Below are positions 31,570 to 42,264 of a stretch of 64,000 nucleotides of DNA, one piece after another. The notes beneath the pieces are model-generated. The model had not been told where the DNA came from. It did not search any database and saw nothing but the letters and a program-made list of their open reading frames with translations. Position 1 is the first letter of the stretch; every line of letters begins with the position of its first letter. The translations under genes were made by a program, and so were the position numbers. Origin of the DNA: Rana temporaria (Eukaryota; Chordata; Amphibia; Anura; Ranidae); assembly GCF_905171775.1 (NCBI RefSeq), contig NC_053489.1, positions 589,177,832 through 589,241,831 on the forward strand, read 5' to 3'.

Positions 31570-32803
31570 CCCATCTTATGGGCCCAGGCTTAAAGGGAAA
31601 CCTCAGATGAAACCTCCTCAACAGACGAGGTACAAAGACCTTAGATGCAGCGATCCAAGACGCCTCCTCCGGACGAAATCCTCTCCAATGCACAAGGTAC
31701 TGAAGAATGCCCCTGCAGAGCCGAGAATCCAGAACTTGACTAACCTCGTACTTTAGATTATCCTGAGAGACCGGAACCGAGGTAGGGAGAGGACGAGAGG
31801 ATTTATTGAGGACCAAAGGCCTTTTAGGAATAAGCAAGGGCATGAGAGGATCAACAGGAATCTGAGGAGGGTTCCCCAGACCCTTACAGATGAACTGGAC
31901 ATCTAGCACAGAACCAACAGACTGGGCAGAGGTCAGTGGAACCCTGAGGTCGGGTTGGTTAGAAGGTGATATGTCACAGGAGTCAAGCTGGATAACTGAA
32001 AGACAAGCAGAATGCAGAGAGCCCGGAAAAAAGGTTGAAAACCCCACTTGGCCGAATGAGGCAGTCTATCCAAAGGATGGATTGAGCCCCTTAAACGGGT
32101 TTGAATGGACGTAATAGTATTAGGGTGAGGCGAGGTTGCAGAAGGTCCTGAATAAGAAAAGGTAGGAGGCTCACTGGGCATGGACTGGACTGGCATAACT
32201 GGTGCAGCGGCCGAGTGCATAGCATAGTCAGGTGTAGCGACTACCTGAACTGTATCGCAAGGCGTAGTGACTGCAGAACTTGCAGACAAGTTAGCCTGGC
32301 TGTGCGTCCAAGGGTGCTTAGGGACAGACAAAGGTAAATGGTTATGCAAACTGGAGTGAATGGTCGGCTCTGGTTCACAGTTGGGCTCCTCATCCATAGT
32401 GCCACATGACCTAGAGAGTGCATCAGCCCGACTGTTGCAGGACACATCCCAGAAATCACCATATGCAGTAGGAAGAGCAAAAGATACTGGGATGGTGGCA
32501 GCAGGAAGTTTCTCTTTTGGGGCAACCTTGGGTAGGCAGGACGAGTAACAGGAGGAACCCCAAGCCAGGATCTGTCCAGTAGTTCAGTCAACATGTGGAG
32601 AATGGAGCTGTAACCAAGGAAGTCCCAGAACGATAGGAGTTGAGGCCTTAGATAAGATAAGGAAGGATATCCACTCCTAGTGGAGTGTCCCTACCGACAT
32701 CTTAACAGGGAGTGTCTGGAAGCGGATAGAACCCCCGGGAGAACGGTGCCATCAATTGCCAAGACCACCAATGGCGTGGTGAGAGGCAAAAGAGTAAGTT
32801 TCA
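31570..32803 (-). pseudogene. Gypsy pol remnant: protease tail, RNase H end, chromodomain
   Basis: Near 32800-32560 the minus strand reads PLVVLAIDGTVLPG and then, in a shifted frame with a stop, a GLPWLQLHSPHVD-like retropepsin tail. TAYGDFWDV near 32450 is the start of the RT region, but the next residues are CNSRADALSRSC, the end of RNase H, so the RT core is gone. After a Ser/Pro-rich stretch the frame shifts near 32040. The chromodomain follows at about 31780-31600 with YEVSQVLDSRLC, LQYLVHWRGFRPEEASWI and RFHLRFPFKPG. The integrase core is also missing. In the family the chromodomain steers integration into chromatin. Confidence 0.85.
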
Positions 32804-33764
32804 TGGCACTTTTATAGCACCGATCGTTGTAAAAATGGTCCCAAAATGGTGTTAAAAGTGTCCGATGTGTCCGCCATGAAGTTGCAGTCAAGATAAAAAT
32901 CACTGATCGCTGCCATTACTAGTAAAAAAAATTATTAATAAAAATGGCATAAAACTATCCCCTAGTTGGTAGACGCTATATAACTTTTGCGCAAACCAAT
33001 CAATAAAAGCTTATTGAGATTTCTTTTTTTTACCAAAAATATGTATAAAATTACGTATCGGCCTAAACTGAGGAAATTTTTTTTTTTTATATTTTTGGGG
33101 GATATTTATTATAGCAAAAAGTAAAAAATACTGAATTTTTTCAAAATTGTCACTTTATTTTTGTTTATAGCGCAACAAATGAAAACCACAGAGGTGATCA
33201 AATACCACCAAAATAAACCTCTATTTGTGGCAAAAAAACTATTGTAAATTTTGTTTGGGAGCTACGTTGCACGACCACGCAATTGTCAGTTAAATCGACG
33301 CAGTGCCGAATCGCAAAAATTGGCCCAGACTTTAACCAGACAAATGGTCCGGGGCTTAAGTGGTTAAGTGAGCTGCCATTGCTGATCTGTTTTTTTTTTT
33401 TAAAGGTGGGGGGGGACTTCATCCTTATCATTCCTTCATTACTCAGTGTGTAAAAAATAATCTGGAAAAGGTATACTGTATATGTACAGTGCATTGGGAA
33501 AGTATTTTTCCAACGCTTCACTTTTTCTACATTTTGTTATGTTACAGCCTTTTTCCGAAATTGATCAAATTCATTATTTTCCTTTAAACTCTTAAACCAG
33601 TACCCCATAATGACAATGTGAAAGAAGTTTGTTTGAAATCTTTGCAAATTTGTTAAAAATAAAAAATGCAAACATTCCCATGTAGATAAGTATTCACAGC
33701 CTTTGGTCAATACTTTAGTGAAATACCAATTACAGCATCAGGTTTTTTTGAGTATGATGCTACC

Positions 33765-34644
33765 GCTCAAGCTTCATCAGGTTCGATGGGGAGCGTCGCT
33801 GCACAGACATTTTCAGACTTCTCCAGAGATGTTCAATTGGGTTCAAGTCTGGCCTCCTCATAGACATACATAGAGTTGTCCTGTAGCAACACCTTTGTTA
33901 TCTTGGCTTTGTGCTTAGGGTTGTTGTCCTGTTGGAAGATGAACCTTTGCCGCAGTCTGAGGTCCGGTGCGCTTTGGAACAGGTTTTTATCAAGGATGTC
34001 TCTGTACATTGCTGCATTCATCTTTCCCTCGATCCTGACAAATCTCCCAGTTCCTTCCGCTGAAATACATCCATACTGCATAATGCTGCCACCACCATGC
34101 TTCACTGTAGGGATGGTATTGGCCAGGTGATGAGTGGTGCCTGGTTTCCTCAAGACATGACGCCTGCCATTCAGGCCAAATAGATAAATCTTTGTTTCAT
34201 TAGACCAGAGAATTTTATTTTGTATGGTCTGAGAGTCCTTCAGGTCCCTTTTGGAAAACTCCAGGCGGGTTGTAATTTGCCTTTTACTCAGGAGTGGCTT
34301 CCTTCTGGCCACTCTACCATACAGGCCTGATTGGTGGAGTGCTGCAGAGATGGTTGTTCTTCTGGAAGGTTCTCCCTCCACAGAGAAATGCTGGAGATCT
34401 GTCAGAGTGACCATCAGGATCTTGGTCACCTCCTGACTAAGGCCCTTCTCCCCCGATCACTCAGTTGGGCCGGTCAGCCTGGTCTAGGAAGAGTCCTGGT
34501 GGTTCCAAACTTTTTCCATTTACAGATGATGGAGGCCACTGTGCTCATTGGGACCTTCAATGCTGAAGGAATTTTTCTGTACCCTTCCCCAGATCTGTGC
34601 TTCCATACAATTCTGTCTTTGAGGTTTACAGACTTGGACTTCAT
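33765..34644 (-). pseudogene. Tc1-like transposase, family D, broken
   Basis: The likely start is ATG at 34644-34642 (MKSKSVNLKDR-type beginning), with the first HTH before a stop near 34435. The next frame carries RRTTISAALHQSGLYGRVAR, RKPLLSKRQITTRLEFSKR and ILWSNETKIYLFG. Then come HGGGSIMQYGCISAEGTGRF, MNAAMYRDILDKNL and FQQDNNPKHKAKITK. The usual WSDETK reads WSNETK, so the first catalytic Asp is lost. A frameshift near 33835 precedes IEHLWRSLK. Family proteins transpose at TA; this one is dead. Confidence 0.88.
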
Positions 34645-34811
34645 GGCTTGGTTTGTGCTCTGACATGCACTGTTAACTATGGGATCTTATATAGACAGGT
34701 GTGTGCCTTTCTAAATCATGTTCAATCAACTGAATTTACCACAGGTGTACTACAATCAAGTTGTAGAAACATTTCAAGGATTATGAGTGGAAACACAATG
34801 CACCTGAGCTC

Positions 34812-34930
34812 AAACCTCAAACTACGGCCCTTCAGCTGTTGCGGAACTACAAATCCCATGAGGCATTGCAAAACTCTGACATTCACAGACATGACTAGGC
34901 ATGATGGGAATTGTAGTTCGAAGACCCCTT
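34812..34930. mobile_element. hAT MITE fragment inside Tc1
   Basis: CAGCTGTTGCGGAACTACAA, CCCATGAGGCATTGCAA and GGCATGATGGGAATTGTAGT match the hAT MITEs at 14408 and 51513. The outer ends are degraded and no duplication could be confirmed. Confidence 0.6.
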
Positions 34931-35389
34931 TTTTTTCGTTTTTTTATTTTTAATAAATTTGCAAAGATTTCAAACAAACTTCTTTCACGTTGTCATTATG
35001 GGGTATTGTTTGTAGAATTTTGAGCAAAATAATGAATTTAATCTATTTTGGAATAAGGAGATAGCATAACAAAATTTGGAAAAAGTGAAGCGCTGTGAAT
35101 ACTTTCCGGATGCACTGTATACCAGGTGTTACATATGCTTGTTTCAGGTTGAGAATCCTAAATGTGATAGTGGGAGGATTGGGTGTAGCGTCTCTGATGG
35201 TGCTTGTTAATAAAGTTTTTCTGCAGAGGAAGAGATGGTGCGTGGCCTCACATTTTTGTTTGCCACACAAGTTGACAGAGCCTGGAGCTTGGCTGGCACC
35301 CACATATAGAGTGAAAGTTCAGCTGCAAAAGGTAGAATATGAATTGCAAATAACTGGCACACAGTAGCATGGTTTGACATTTAGAAATA

Positions 35390-36345
35390 CAGTATCTCAC
35401 AAAAGTAAGTACACCCCTCACATTTTTGTAAATATATTTTATTATATCTTTTCATGTGACAACACTGAAGAAATGACACTTTGCTACAATGTAAAGTAGT
35501 GAGTGTACAGCTTGTATAATAGTGTAAATTTGCCGTCCCCTCAAAATAACTCAACACACAGCCATTAATGTCTAAACCGCTGGCAACAAAAGTGAGTACA
35601 CCCCTTATTGAAAACGTCCAAATTGGGCCCAATTAGTAATTTTCCCTCCCTGGAGTCATGTGACTCAATAGTGTTACAAGGTCTCAGGTGTGAACGAGGA
35701 GCAGGTGTGTTAAATTTGGTGTTATCACTCTCATGCCGCGTACACACAACCGTTTTTCATTACGTGAAAAATGCAATTTTTTTAATTGGTCATTAAAAAC
35801 GATCGTGTGTAGGCTCCATAGCATTTTCGTGAAAAACGGTTGTGTGTAGGCTTTAACAACGGGAAAAAAAACGCGCATGCTCAGAAGCAAGTTATAAGAT
35901 GGGAGCACCCGTTCTGGTAAAACTAGCATTTGTAATGGAGATAGCACATTCGTCACGCTGTAACAGACTGAAAAGCACGAGGACTAAAAAGCGGGAATCG
36001 TCTCTCACCAAACCTATACTAACACAAAATCAGCAAAAGCAGCCCAAAGGGTGGCGCCATCCGAATGGAACTTCCCTTTTATAGTGCCGTCGTACCTGTT
36101 GTACTTCACTGTGCTTTGCTCAAGCATTTTTTTTTCACGATCGTGTTTATACAAGGCAGGCTTGACAAGAATTACGTCGAGAAAAACGTTGTTTTTCCCA
36201 TGACATGAAAAATGGCCGTGTGTACGCGGCTTCACTCTCTCATACTAGTCACTGAAAGCTCAACATGGCACCTCATAGTAAAGAACTCTCAGTGGATCTG
36301 AAAAAAAGAATTGTTGCTCCACATAAAGATGAACCACATTTTTAC
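35390..36345 (+). mobile_element. Tc1-like transposon, family B, copy 3, 5' part
   Basis: TA at 35388-35389 precedes CAGTATCTCACAAAAGTAAG. The family B end runs to a start codon (ATGGCACCTCATAG near 36263) and the first codons, then the match stops near 36345. The 3' two thirds are missing. A Harbinger-type MITE splits the 5' UTR. Confidence 0.88.
35734..36231. mobile_element. Harbinger-type MITE, TGCCGCGTACACAC family
   Basis: Ends TGCCGCGTACACACAACC and GGCCGTGTGTACGCGGCT are flanked by TCA at 35731-35733 and 36232-36234. The host on both sides is Tc1 sequence (GTTATCACTCTCACTCTCTC), rejoined exactly. Sister copies are at 50919 and 57632. Confidence 0.9.
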
Positions 36346-36369
36346 TGCCCCACAACTGCTCCCCCTTAA

Positions 36370-36825
36370 AGGGTTTGTAAAGGATTATTTTTTTATCTTA
36401 ATAGCTTCCTTTACCTTAATGCAGTGCTGTTTTCATGTCCTCATTGTTCGTTTTTGCTCTCAAGTTGCTGTAATTCTTCTCTGATCTCCACACTTCCTGG
36501 TTGTCTGTTTCCTGATAACCACAGTACTGGAAGCTTTCTCTCTGTGGTCACTAATCAAGGAGGTGTGATTACTGTGTGTCTAAAACCCCTCAGCACCAAT
36601 CAGTTTCATTTTCCAAACCATCACTGCCCTGTATTGGCTCTGTGGCTCTGTACATCACAGAAGCAGGAAACAACATGCAAAAACGAAACTAGAAACTGCA
36701 GGTACATTATATGATTGATTTTTATCTATTTTTAATCATTTTTAAAAGGAATCAGTTAACTATTATGTCTCTATTCCCTGTAAACAGTCATTTCAGGCAA
36801 AAAAATGTTTTCCTTTACAACTCCT
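36370..36825. mobile_element. T2/Kolobok-type MITE, second copy
   Basis: TTAA at 36366-36369 and 36826-36829 flank ends AGGGTTTGTAAAGG and CCTTTACAACTCCT. The interior is about 85% like 11085-11541 by eye (ATGTCCTCATTGTTCGTTTTTG, TTCCTGATAACCACAGTACTGG). Confidence 0.9.
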
Positions 36826-36829
36826 TTAA

Positions 36830-37763
36830 AGCGGAGCTCCATCCACTTCCATCTGATCTCGCAGAGGTGAAGTCACCCAGAAGTTAGACCCTCTTCTCCT
36901 TTCCCTGCCGCCAATCCTATTACAAAATGCAGCGTGTTTCGCGCGTGCGCAGTAGGGAACCGACTGTGAAGCTGCAAGGCTTCACTGCCGGTTTCCCTTA
37001 AAAAGAAATGGCTGTGACAGCACCTAAGATATTGGGTAAAGACACTGCTGGATTGTCATGGATATGCAAAAAGTCTGGCAGCTTACCTGATCTCCATGTG
37101 TTCATTAGAGGCCTGACCCTCCTTCTGACTGTCTTTTATCACCTTCCTCTCTGTATTGCTCCACCCTAGGCTATCCCAGGAAGCCTATATTAACCATTGC
37201 ACTGTCTGCTTTGCTGTTCAACCGTGTTGTTAGCTTTTGTTCCTGTCTGCAGTGTGCTACGATTATCTTCCTGTGTACCGTTTTTGGCTCGTCCCTAACT
37301 TCCCCTGTTTGCCTGTGATCCTGACCTTTTGCCTGCCCCTCAGTTACCCTTGTCTGCCTGTTGCCCTGACCTCGGCTTACCCATCACTACCGCTTGTCCT
37401 GCTTGCTGCTTCCCCTCTCTCCCTGCGGAGCGTGACCTAGGGGATCCCAGGGGTCGCGACCTGGATCCAGCTGCAGCGAAGGCCATCCTCACCACTAGAG
37501 GCTCTGGTGAACACAAAGCTGGGTCTTAGACTCCGCGCCCTGGGCGATCTTGGGTTCACACTTCCTCTCTAATCGCAGCAGTCTGCCATAGGGTTCACTA
37601 CCCTGTGGTGCATCCCTGACCCCAACGGGGTGCACTTGTCACCTGGCCACAGGTGACCTGACATGGATTCATGGACAGGTAAGTGTCCTAATATCAAAAG
37701 TCAGCAGATACAGTATTTGTAGCTGCTAACTTAAACTTTTTCTGAAGGAGCCTGGAGCTCCTC
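36830..37763. mobile_element. TTAA-target MITE hosting a solo gypsy LTR
   Basis: It abuts the previous MITE and shares its TTAA (36826-36829). The ends are AGCGGAGCTCC and GGAGCTCCTCC, with TTAA at 37764-37767. Removing the LTR and one 5-bp repeat leaves a MITE of about 320 bp. Confidence 0.75.
37054..37663 (+). repeat. Solo Ty3/gypsy LTR, 610 bp
   Basis: It begins TGTCATGGATATGC and ends GGTGACCTGACA, flanked by perfect 5-bp duplications TGGAT (37049-37053 and 37664-37668). No internal element sequence is attached, so it is the product of LTR-LTR recombination. It is related to the LTR at 30865-31563. Confidence 0.93.
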
Positions 37764-37767
37764 CTTA

Positions 37768-38904
37768 AGCTGCAAAGGTAGCAGCCAGGGGTGTGTGTAC
37801 ACATGCTGTGACTATGAGGCTGCACTTCACGGCCATGGCAGGAATTATACCTTTTACAATGATTGGTAGTAGTGTGGCGGTAGTTCATGTGAATGGGGCC
37901 ACGCTGCTACATGCACATGGTTGTGGAGCGGTAATGCAACATTTATGAGGTTTAAACAAAGATGAGAAGGTGACATGTTGCCTCCTCACAGCCTGTCAAA
38001 TGCCTCTGAAAAACAGTCTGAGCGTGAAACGCTTTTCAGAGGAGCAGCAATCCCTGTCGCTAGTGTAACAAGCCCTAAAAAATTGTCTTCCAGTATATTT
38101 TAATATTATAATAATCTCTGCTCTCTCCTCAGACTAGAGTGCTTTATGTCTCTTGGTCAGTGCTGTTTGTCATGGTAATGGCTCAACACAGTCTTAGTTT
38201 TATTAGAGACGTGGATTAAAGGATACTTTTTTACACTTATCCCATAATCAGTATTTTTCCATGACGTGCGTCAGTCACATATCCTGTTTCTATGGTGTTG
38301 GAATTAGTAGCGATACAGGAAGGTGAGAAGCAGGTTAGTCTATACAGCTGGCATTCTCTAGGGAGCATAGCAACCATGTTTTAGGACAGGTAAGGAGGAA
38401 ATTGTGTAAAATGTTTAATTGGCAATAAAGTCCTAGGTAAAGCGAGCCATGATAAATATGTAAAATGACCATATCTTTTCTGGAGCAATTAACCAGATTA
38501 GAAAGTGATGTTTTATTTTGCAATTTACCATTACAAGGCTGTTAGTCCACTGTGACTACGCTGAGCTTTGACTTATAGATTTAGCAGAGCAAACAATGCC
38601 AGGTTGTTGATACTCAGTGTATCCTTTTAAAGATAGTTGCCCACAAAATGACAGCCACTGAACACCTGGGGGAAATTTTCCAGGACAGTGTGTGTTGGGG
38701 GGCGGAGAACATGAAATTAAAGGGTCATACCCAAAGTCAATACTTAGTGTTTGGTTGATGCAGGAGAGTTGAGCATATCAGCAAATTACCTGCTGTTCCC
38801 AAACACTGGCTCATATGTTCCAATGGAAAGAACATCCAAAAGCCACGGAATAATAGAGATGTGTTATTGTTTAAAGTGCGGCTTAATGCAATGACATACC
38901 GCCT
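37768..38904. other. Intergenic stretch without recognised genes
   Basis: A hairpin CCTCTGAAAA/TTTTCAGAGG at about 38002-38041 encloses GCGTGAAACGC and looks like a MITE end. No coding signal and no complete element are seen elsewhere. Confidence 0.35.
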
Positions 38905-38917
38905 TAGGCCGTTGTTC

Positions 38918-39272
38918 TGTCGAAGTGCCCCCGATCGAATAGTGCCTGCACATGCGTAGGACGAAGCCACACTGCAGATGAGTTGGCAATCAGCTGGAGT
39001 GACGTGACCAGGGCTCAAGCGCACATCGTAGGATGTATCTCTCGATGGGAGATACCATTTCACGAGCACAATTGAAACCTATACAAACAGCGGGGGGGGC
39101 CATAGTTCTCACATTTTGCCTCACAGTGTGCTGATGATCCGGTTTTCTCACTGTTTGTATAGGTTTAAATTGTGGCTGTGAAATGGTATCTCCCATCGAG
39201 AGATACCTCCTACGATGTGCGCATGCAGAGTTTGTCCCAGACACTATTCGATGGGGGGGGGGGGGTACTTCT
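38918..39272. repeat. Foldback MITE
   Basis: GAAGTGCCCCCGATCGAATAG at the left pairs with CTATTCGATGGGGG...ACTTC at the right. Long inner arms pair 39019-39089 with 39151-39222 through blocks such as TCTCTCGATGGGAGATACC and ACCTATACAAACAG. G runs of 8 and 13 lie at 39090 and 39245. Confidence 0.82.
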
Positions 39273-40333
39273 CCACAGAGCACCATCCATACATGGTTCA
39301 TTTCTCGATTAGAGCCATTAATGGACAGGCTGAATGTACTGATTGATCAGCTTGGGTTATAACCAGCCTACAAGATTTTCTTCAGATTATCACAAGCGAC
39401 TGCTATAGCTGCTAGCGTTAATCACTGTCTTCTCCCGACAGGTAAGGCACCCAGCCGGGAAAAGACTGGCTGATTCCCATGTCATTGCTGTCTGTGTTGC
39501 CTGGTACGTTTCAGGAGGGGGAGCGCTCACTCTTCCCCACCCCCTTTCGCGACCTGCTGGGCTTTGTTGCCCGATGCTGTTTTTTGGCGTAGGAGGTTCC
39601 CCTTAAAATCCAGACCAGATCAAAGGGCCTGTATGCTCTTGGAGGGGGAACCTGTTTTTTTTAACATTTTGCATGGAGTTCCACCTAAAGGTACATACCA
39701 GTTGGGGATCGAAGTTGGATCCCTGTTCATTAAAGTCGGATGCATGTCAGACTTCAAGTCGCAGGGCAAAGTTGTAGTATGACTGTCGTGTCATACCAGT
39801 GTGAACCGGGCCTAATCACCATGTCAGATGTCACAAGTTGGATGGTTAGGACAAGGATCCTACTTTGATCCGAATTCAATGATATTCAATGGGCTGAAGT
39901 AGGATCAAAGTTAGACCAAAGTAGTGAAGGGAGCATTTTCAAAGTTGGACCGACTTGTGTCGGACCAGTTAAGATGGCTTTCATAGGGAACCATTGATTT
40001 GCACAAGTCATGCGAAATGAGCTTCCAATGTCGGAACGTTTGTCGTACAAGTGTAAACCTGGCTTGCCTGATTAATGCCATACAGGTGCAGCAGCTGATT
40101 GATAATTATAAAACCATTCCCATACAGATTCGCTTAGCACATGGGCACAACATTTCGGAATGTGCAGCAAGTTTTGTTAAAATCCTTGCAATGTATATGC
40201 AGTAGATTACCCAGAGGGGAATGTTTTTTTCCCTCAACAAAAGTGGAGTTATCTTTAAAAGAAAAGATGGACTTTTTTTTTTTGGATAATTGAAACTCTA
40301 ACTATGAATGCATTTTATGCTGAGGAAAAGTCG
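39273..40333. other. Repeat-derived stretch
   Basis: MITE-like pieces (GTCGGATGCATGTCAGACTTC near 39735, GTTGGACCGACTTGTGTCGG near 39945) are visible, but no complete element with duplications was delimited and there are no genes. Confidence 0.4.
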
Positions 40334-40522
40334 TATACACCGATCAGCCATAACATTATTACCACTGACAGGTAAAGGGAATATATTGTTACAATGGCAT
40401 CTGAAAATTGGTGGGATATATTAGGCAGCAAACATGTTGTCCATGAAGTAGATGTGGGGAAAGCAGAAAAAAATGGGCATCGCAATTGCTGTGTATGGGG
40501 CTGCGAAAGCCCATGGTGACCC

Positions 40523-40760
40523 ATGTTCACAGCCAAAAGCTTCCACAATGAACATCAGAACTGGACTACGGAGCAATGGAAGAAGGTGGCCTGGTCTGAT
40601 GAATCGTGTTTTATTTTACATCATGTGCATCACTTACCTGGGGAAGAGTTGACACCAGGATGCTTTATAGGAAGACAAGTTGGCAGAGGCAGTGTGATGC
40701 CTTTGGCAATGTTCTGCTGGGATACCTTGGGTCCTGTCATTCATGTGGATTTTACTTTGG
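40523..40760 (+). pseudogene. Tc1-like transposase fragment, family E
   Basis: The frame reads NEHQNWTTEQWKKVAWSDES, LPGEELTPGCFIGRQVGRGS and PLAMFCWDTLGPVIHVDFTL. This is the first catalytic Asp block (WSDES) and following strands of a Tc1 family whose members read VAWSDESRF and MFCWETLGPAIHVD. The N-terminal DNA-binding half and the part with the other two acids are missing. It is a small dead remnant. Confidence 0.8.
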
Positions 40761-41009
40761 TGTTTATGCCTCAATGGGTCAGGGCTGTTTTAACAAAAGG
40801 GGCAATACTCAATATTAGGTGGGTGGCACATCCATGGCTTTTCCAGCCGTCAATATTACTATATGTATTATTATATTACCCTCAGGTAAGAGTGCTTGGG
40901 AAATGTTTTGTTCCCCCTCTTCCAACCATTCCCCCTTGTCCCATCCATGAAAGTAATTTGCACTTATTCTTATTATTATGTTTTATTATAGACAACTTTG
41001 CTTTTAATC

Positions 41010-41048
41010 GCTCCTGATGATTGGGAAAACCCATGAAACGCGTAGAGC
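41010..41048 (+). ncRNA. Hammerhead ribozyme motif, minimal type I
   Basis: Stem I pairs GCTC (41010-41013) with GAGC (41045-41048). CTGATGA (41014-41020) is the exact catalytic box. Stem II is TGGG-AAAA-CCCA, with a T-T mismatch at its base (41021 and 41034). GAAA is at 41035-41038, then the short palindromic ACGCGT (41038-41043) as stem III, and A at 41044 as the cleavage site. All core bases of the hammerhead are present. Very short stem III with ACGCGT is known from Penelope-like elements, where it may act as a dimer. The stem II mismatch may lower activity. Confidence 0.78.
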
Positions 41049-41333
41049 TACTCAACGACTGTTACATGCTATCACATTGCAAAAGTATGTCTGAGATTCA
41101 ACTGTTTACTGTAGTTACGGCAATATATAGTTATATGTATTTATTTACTATCCTTATCTATGTTGGAATATATGTGTATACACATGAACCATTAATTTGT
41201 TACCCAATGCTATTATTATTACAGTTATTACCATTATACAATTATGTCTCAGGAATCAATAAACATAAGTGCATTTTTCATTTTTAGCAGTGTGCTTCAT
41301 TCAAAGTCCCACCAATCTCCCCACCTTGTTTAA

Positions 41334-42264
41334 CCACTTCCATACCAGGCACTTACGCACCTTCCTGCCCAAGCCAATTTTCAGCTTTCAGCACTGTCGC
41401 ACTTTGTACCCAAACAATTTTTTTATCATTTTGTTCCCACAAATAGAGCTTTCTTTTGGTGGTATTTGATCATCTCTGCGGTTTTTATTTTTTGCGCTAT
41501 AAACAAAAGAAGAGTGACAATTTAAAAAAAAACCACAATATTTTTTACTTTTTTATTTAAAAAATATCACAATTTTTAAATAAAAAACATTTTTTTCCTC
41601 AGTTTAGGCCGATACGTATTCTTCTACATATTTTTGGTAAAAAAAAATCGCAATAATCATATATTGATTGGTTTGCGCAAAAGTTATAGCATCTACAAAA
41701 TAGGTGATAGATTTATGGCATTTTTATTTTATTAATTTTTTTACTAGTATTGGAGGGGATTTGCGATTTTTTTACTGTCACCGTGACATTGCGGCGAACA
41801 CATCGGACACTTTTTACACGTTTTTGGGACCATTCACATTTATACAGCGATTAATGCTATAAATATGCATTGATTACTGTGTAAATGTGACTGGCAGGGA
41901 AGGGGTTAACCACTAGGGGGCGTTGAAGGGGTTAATATGTTCCCTAAGATGTGTTATAACTGTAGGGGGAGGGGACTCTCAAGGGGAGGAGACCGATGTG
42001 TGTTCCTCTGTACTGGGAACACACATTGGTCTCCTCACCGCTGACAGGAGGTGGATCTGTGTGTTTACACACACAGATCCACACTCCTGCCATGATTACC
42101 GACAATTGCGGGCACCCGGCGGCAATCGCGGCCGCCGGGCACCCGCGCCGGGTCAAGAGCGCGCGCCCTAGATCGCCGGGAACGCAGGACGTCATATGAC
42201 GTCCACCCGGATCGAGGAGGGGTTCCTGCCGCCGTCATTTCACAATGACGCGGTAGGGATGTGG
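41334..42264. mobile_element. TTAA-target element, family A, copy in Penelope-like insert
   Basis: TTAA at 41330-41333 and 42265-42268 flank ends CCACTTCCATACCAGG and GGTAGGGATGTGG. The interior has the usual order of GGTGGTATTTGATCA, GGCCGATACGTATTC, GCGCAAAAGTTATAGC and a GC-rich right part. Confidence 0.9.

Larger units (their letters stand above)
30865..32803 (-). mobile_element. Ty3/gypsy chromovirus, internally deleted, one LTR
   Basis: Minus-strand order is protease tail, RT/RNase H remnant, chromodomain, polypurine tract (AAGATGGGGGG next to the LTR) and a 3' LTR. The 5' LTR and gag are absent, and the RT and integrase cores are deleted. It sits inside a family A element. Confidence 0.88.
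30590..33363. mobile_element. TTAA-target element, family A, hosting a gypsy insertion
   Basis: TTAA at 30586-30589 and 33364-33367 flank ends CCAGTTCCCGACCGGCGC and GGGGCTTAAGTGG. Family A sequence is present at 30590-30864 and resumes at about 32806 with TTTATAGCACCGATCG. The middle is Ty3/gypsy sequence. Confidence 0.85.
33487..35117 (-). mobile_element. Tc1-like transposon, family D
   Basis: TA at 33485-33486 and 35118-35119 flank ends CAGTGCATTGGGAAAGTA and the complement of TACTTTCCGGATGCACTG. Subterminal CTTCACTTTTTCTACATTTTG and its mirror near 35075 confirm a full-length element of 1.6 kb. Confidence 0.93.

Noticed and set aside
38002..38041. GAAAC-containing hairpin as a further hammerhead
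   Set aside because: There is no CUGANGA box in the right place; the pairing is a plain MITE-type hairpin.
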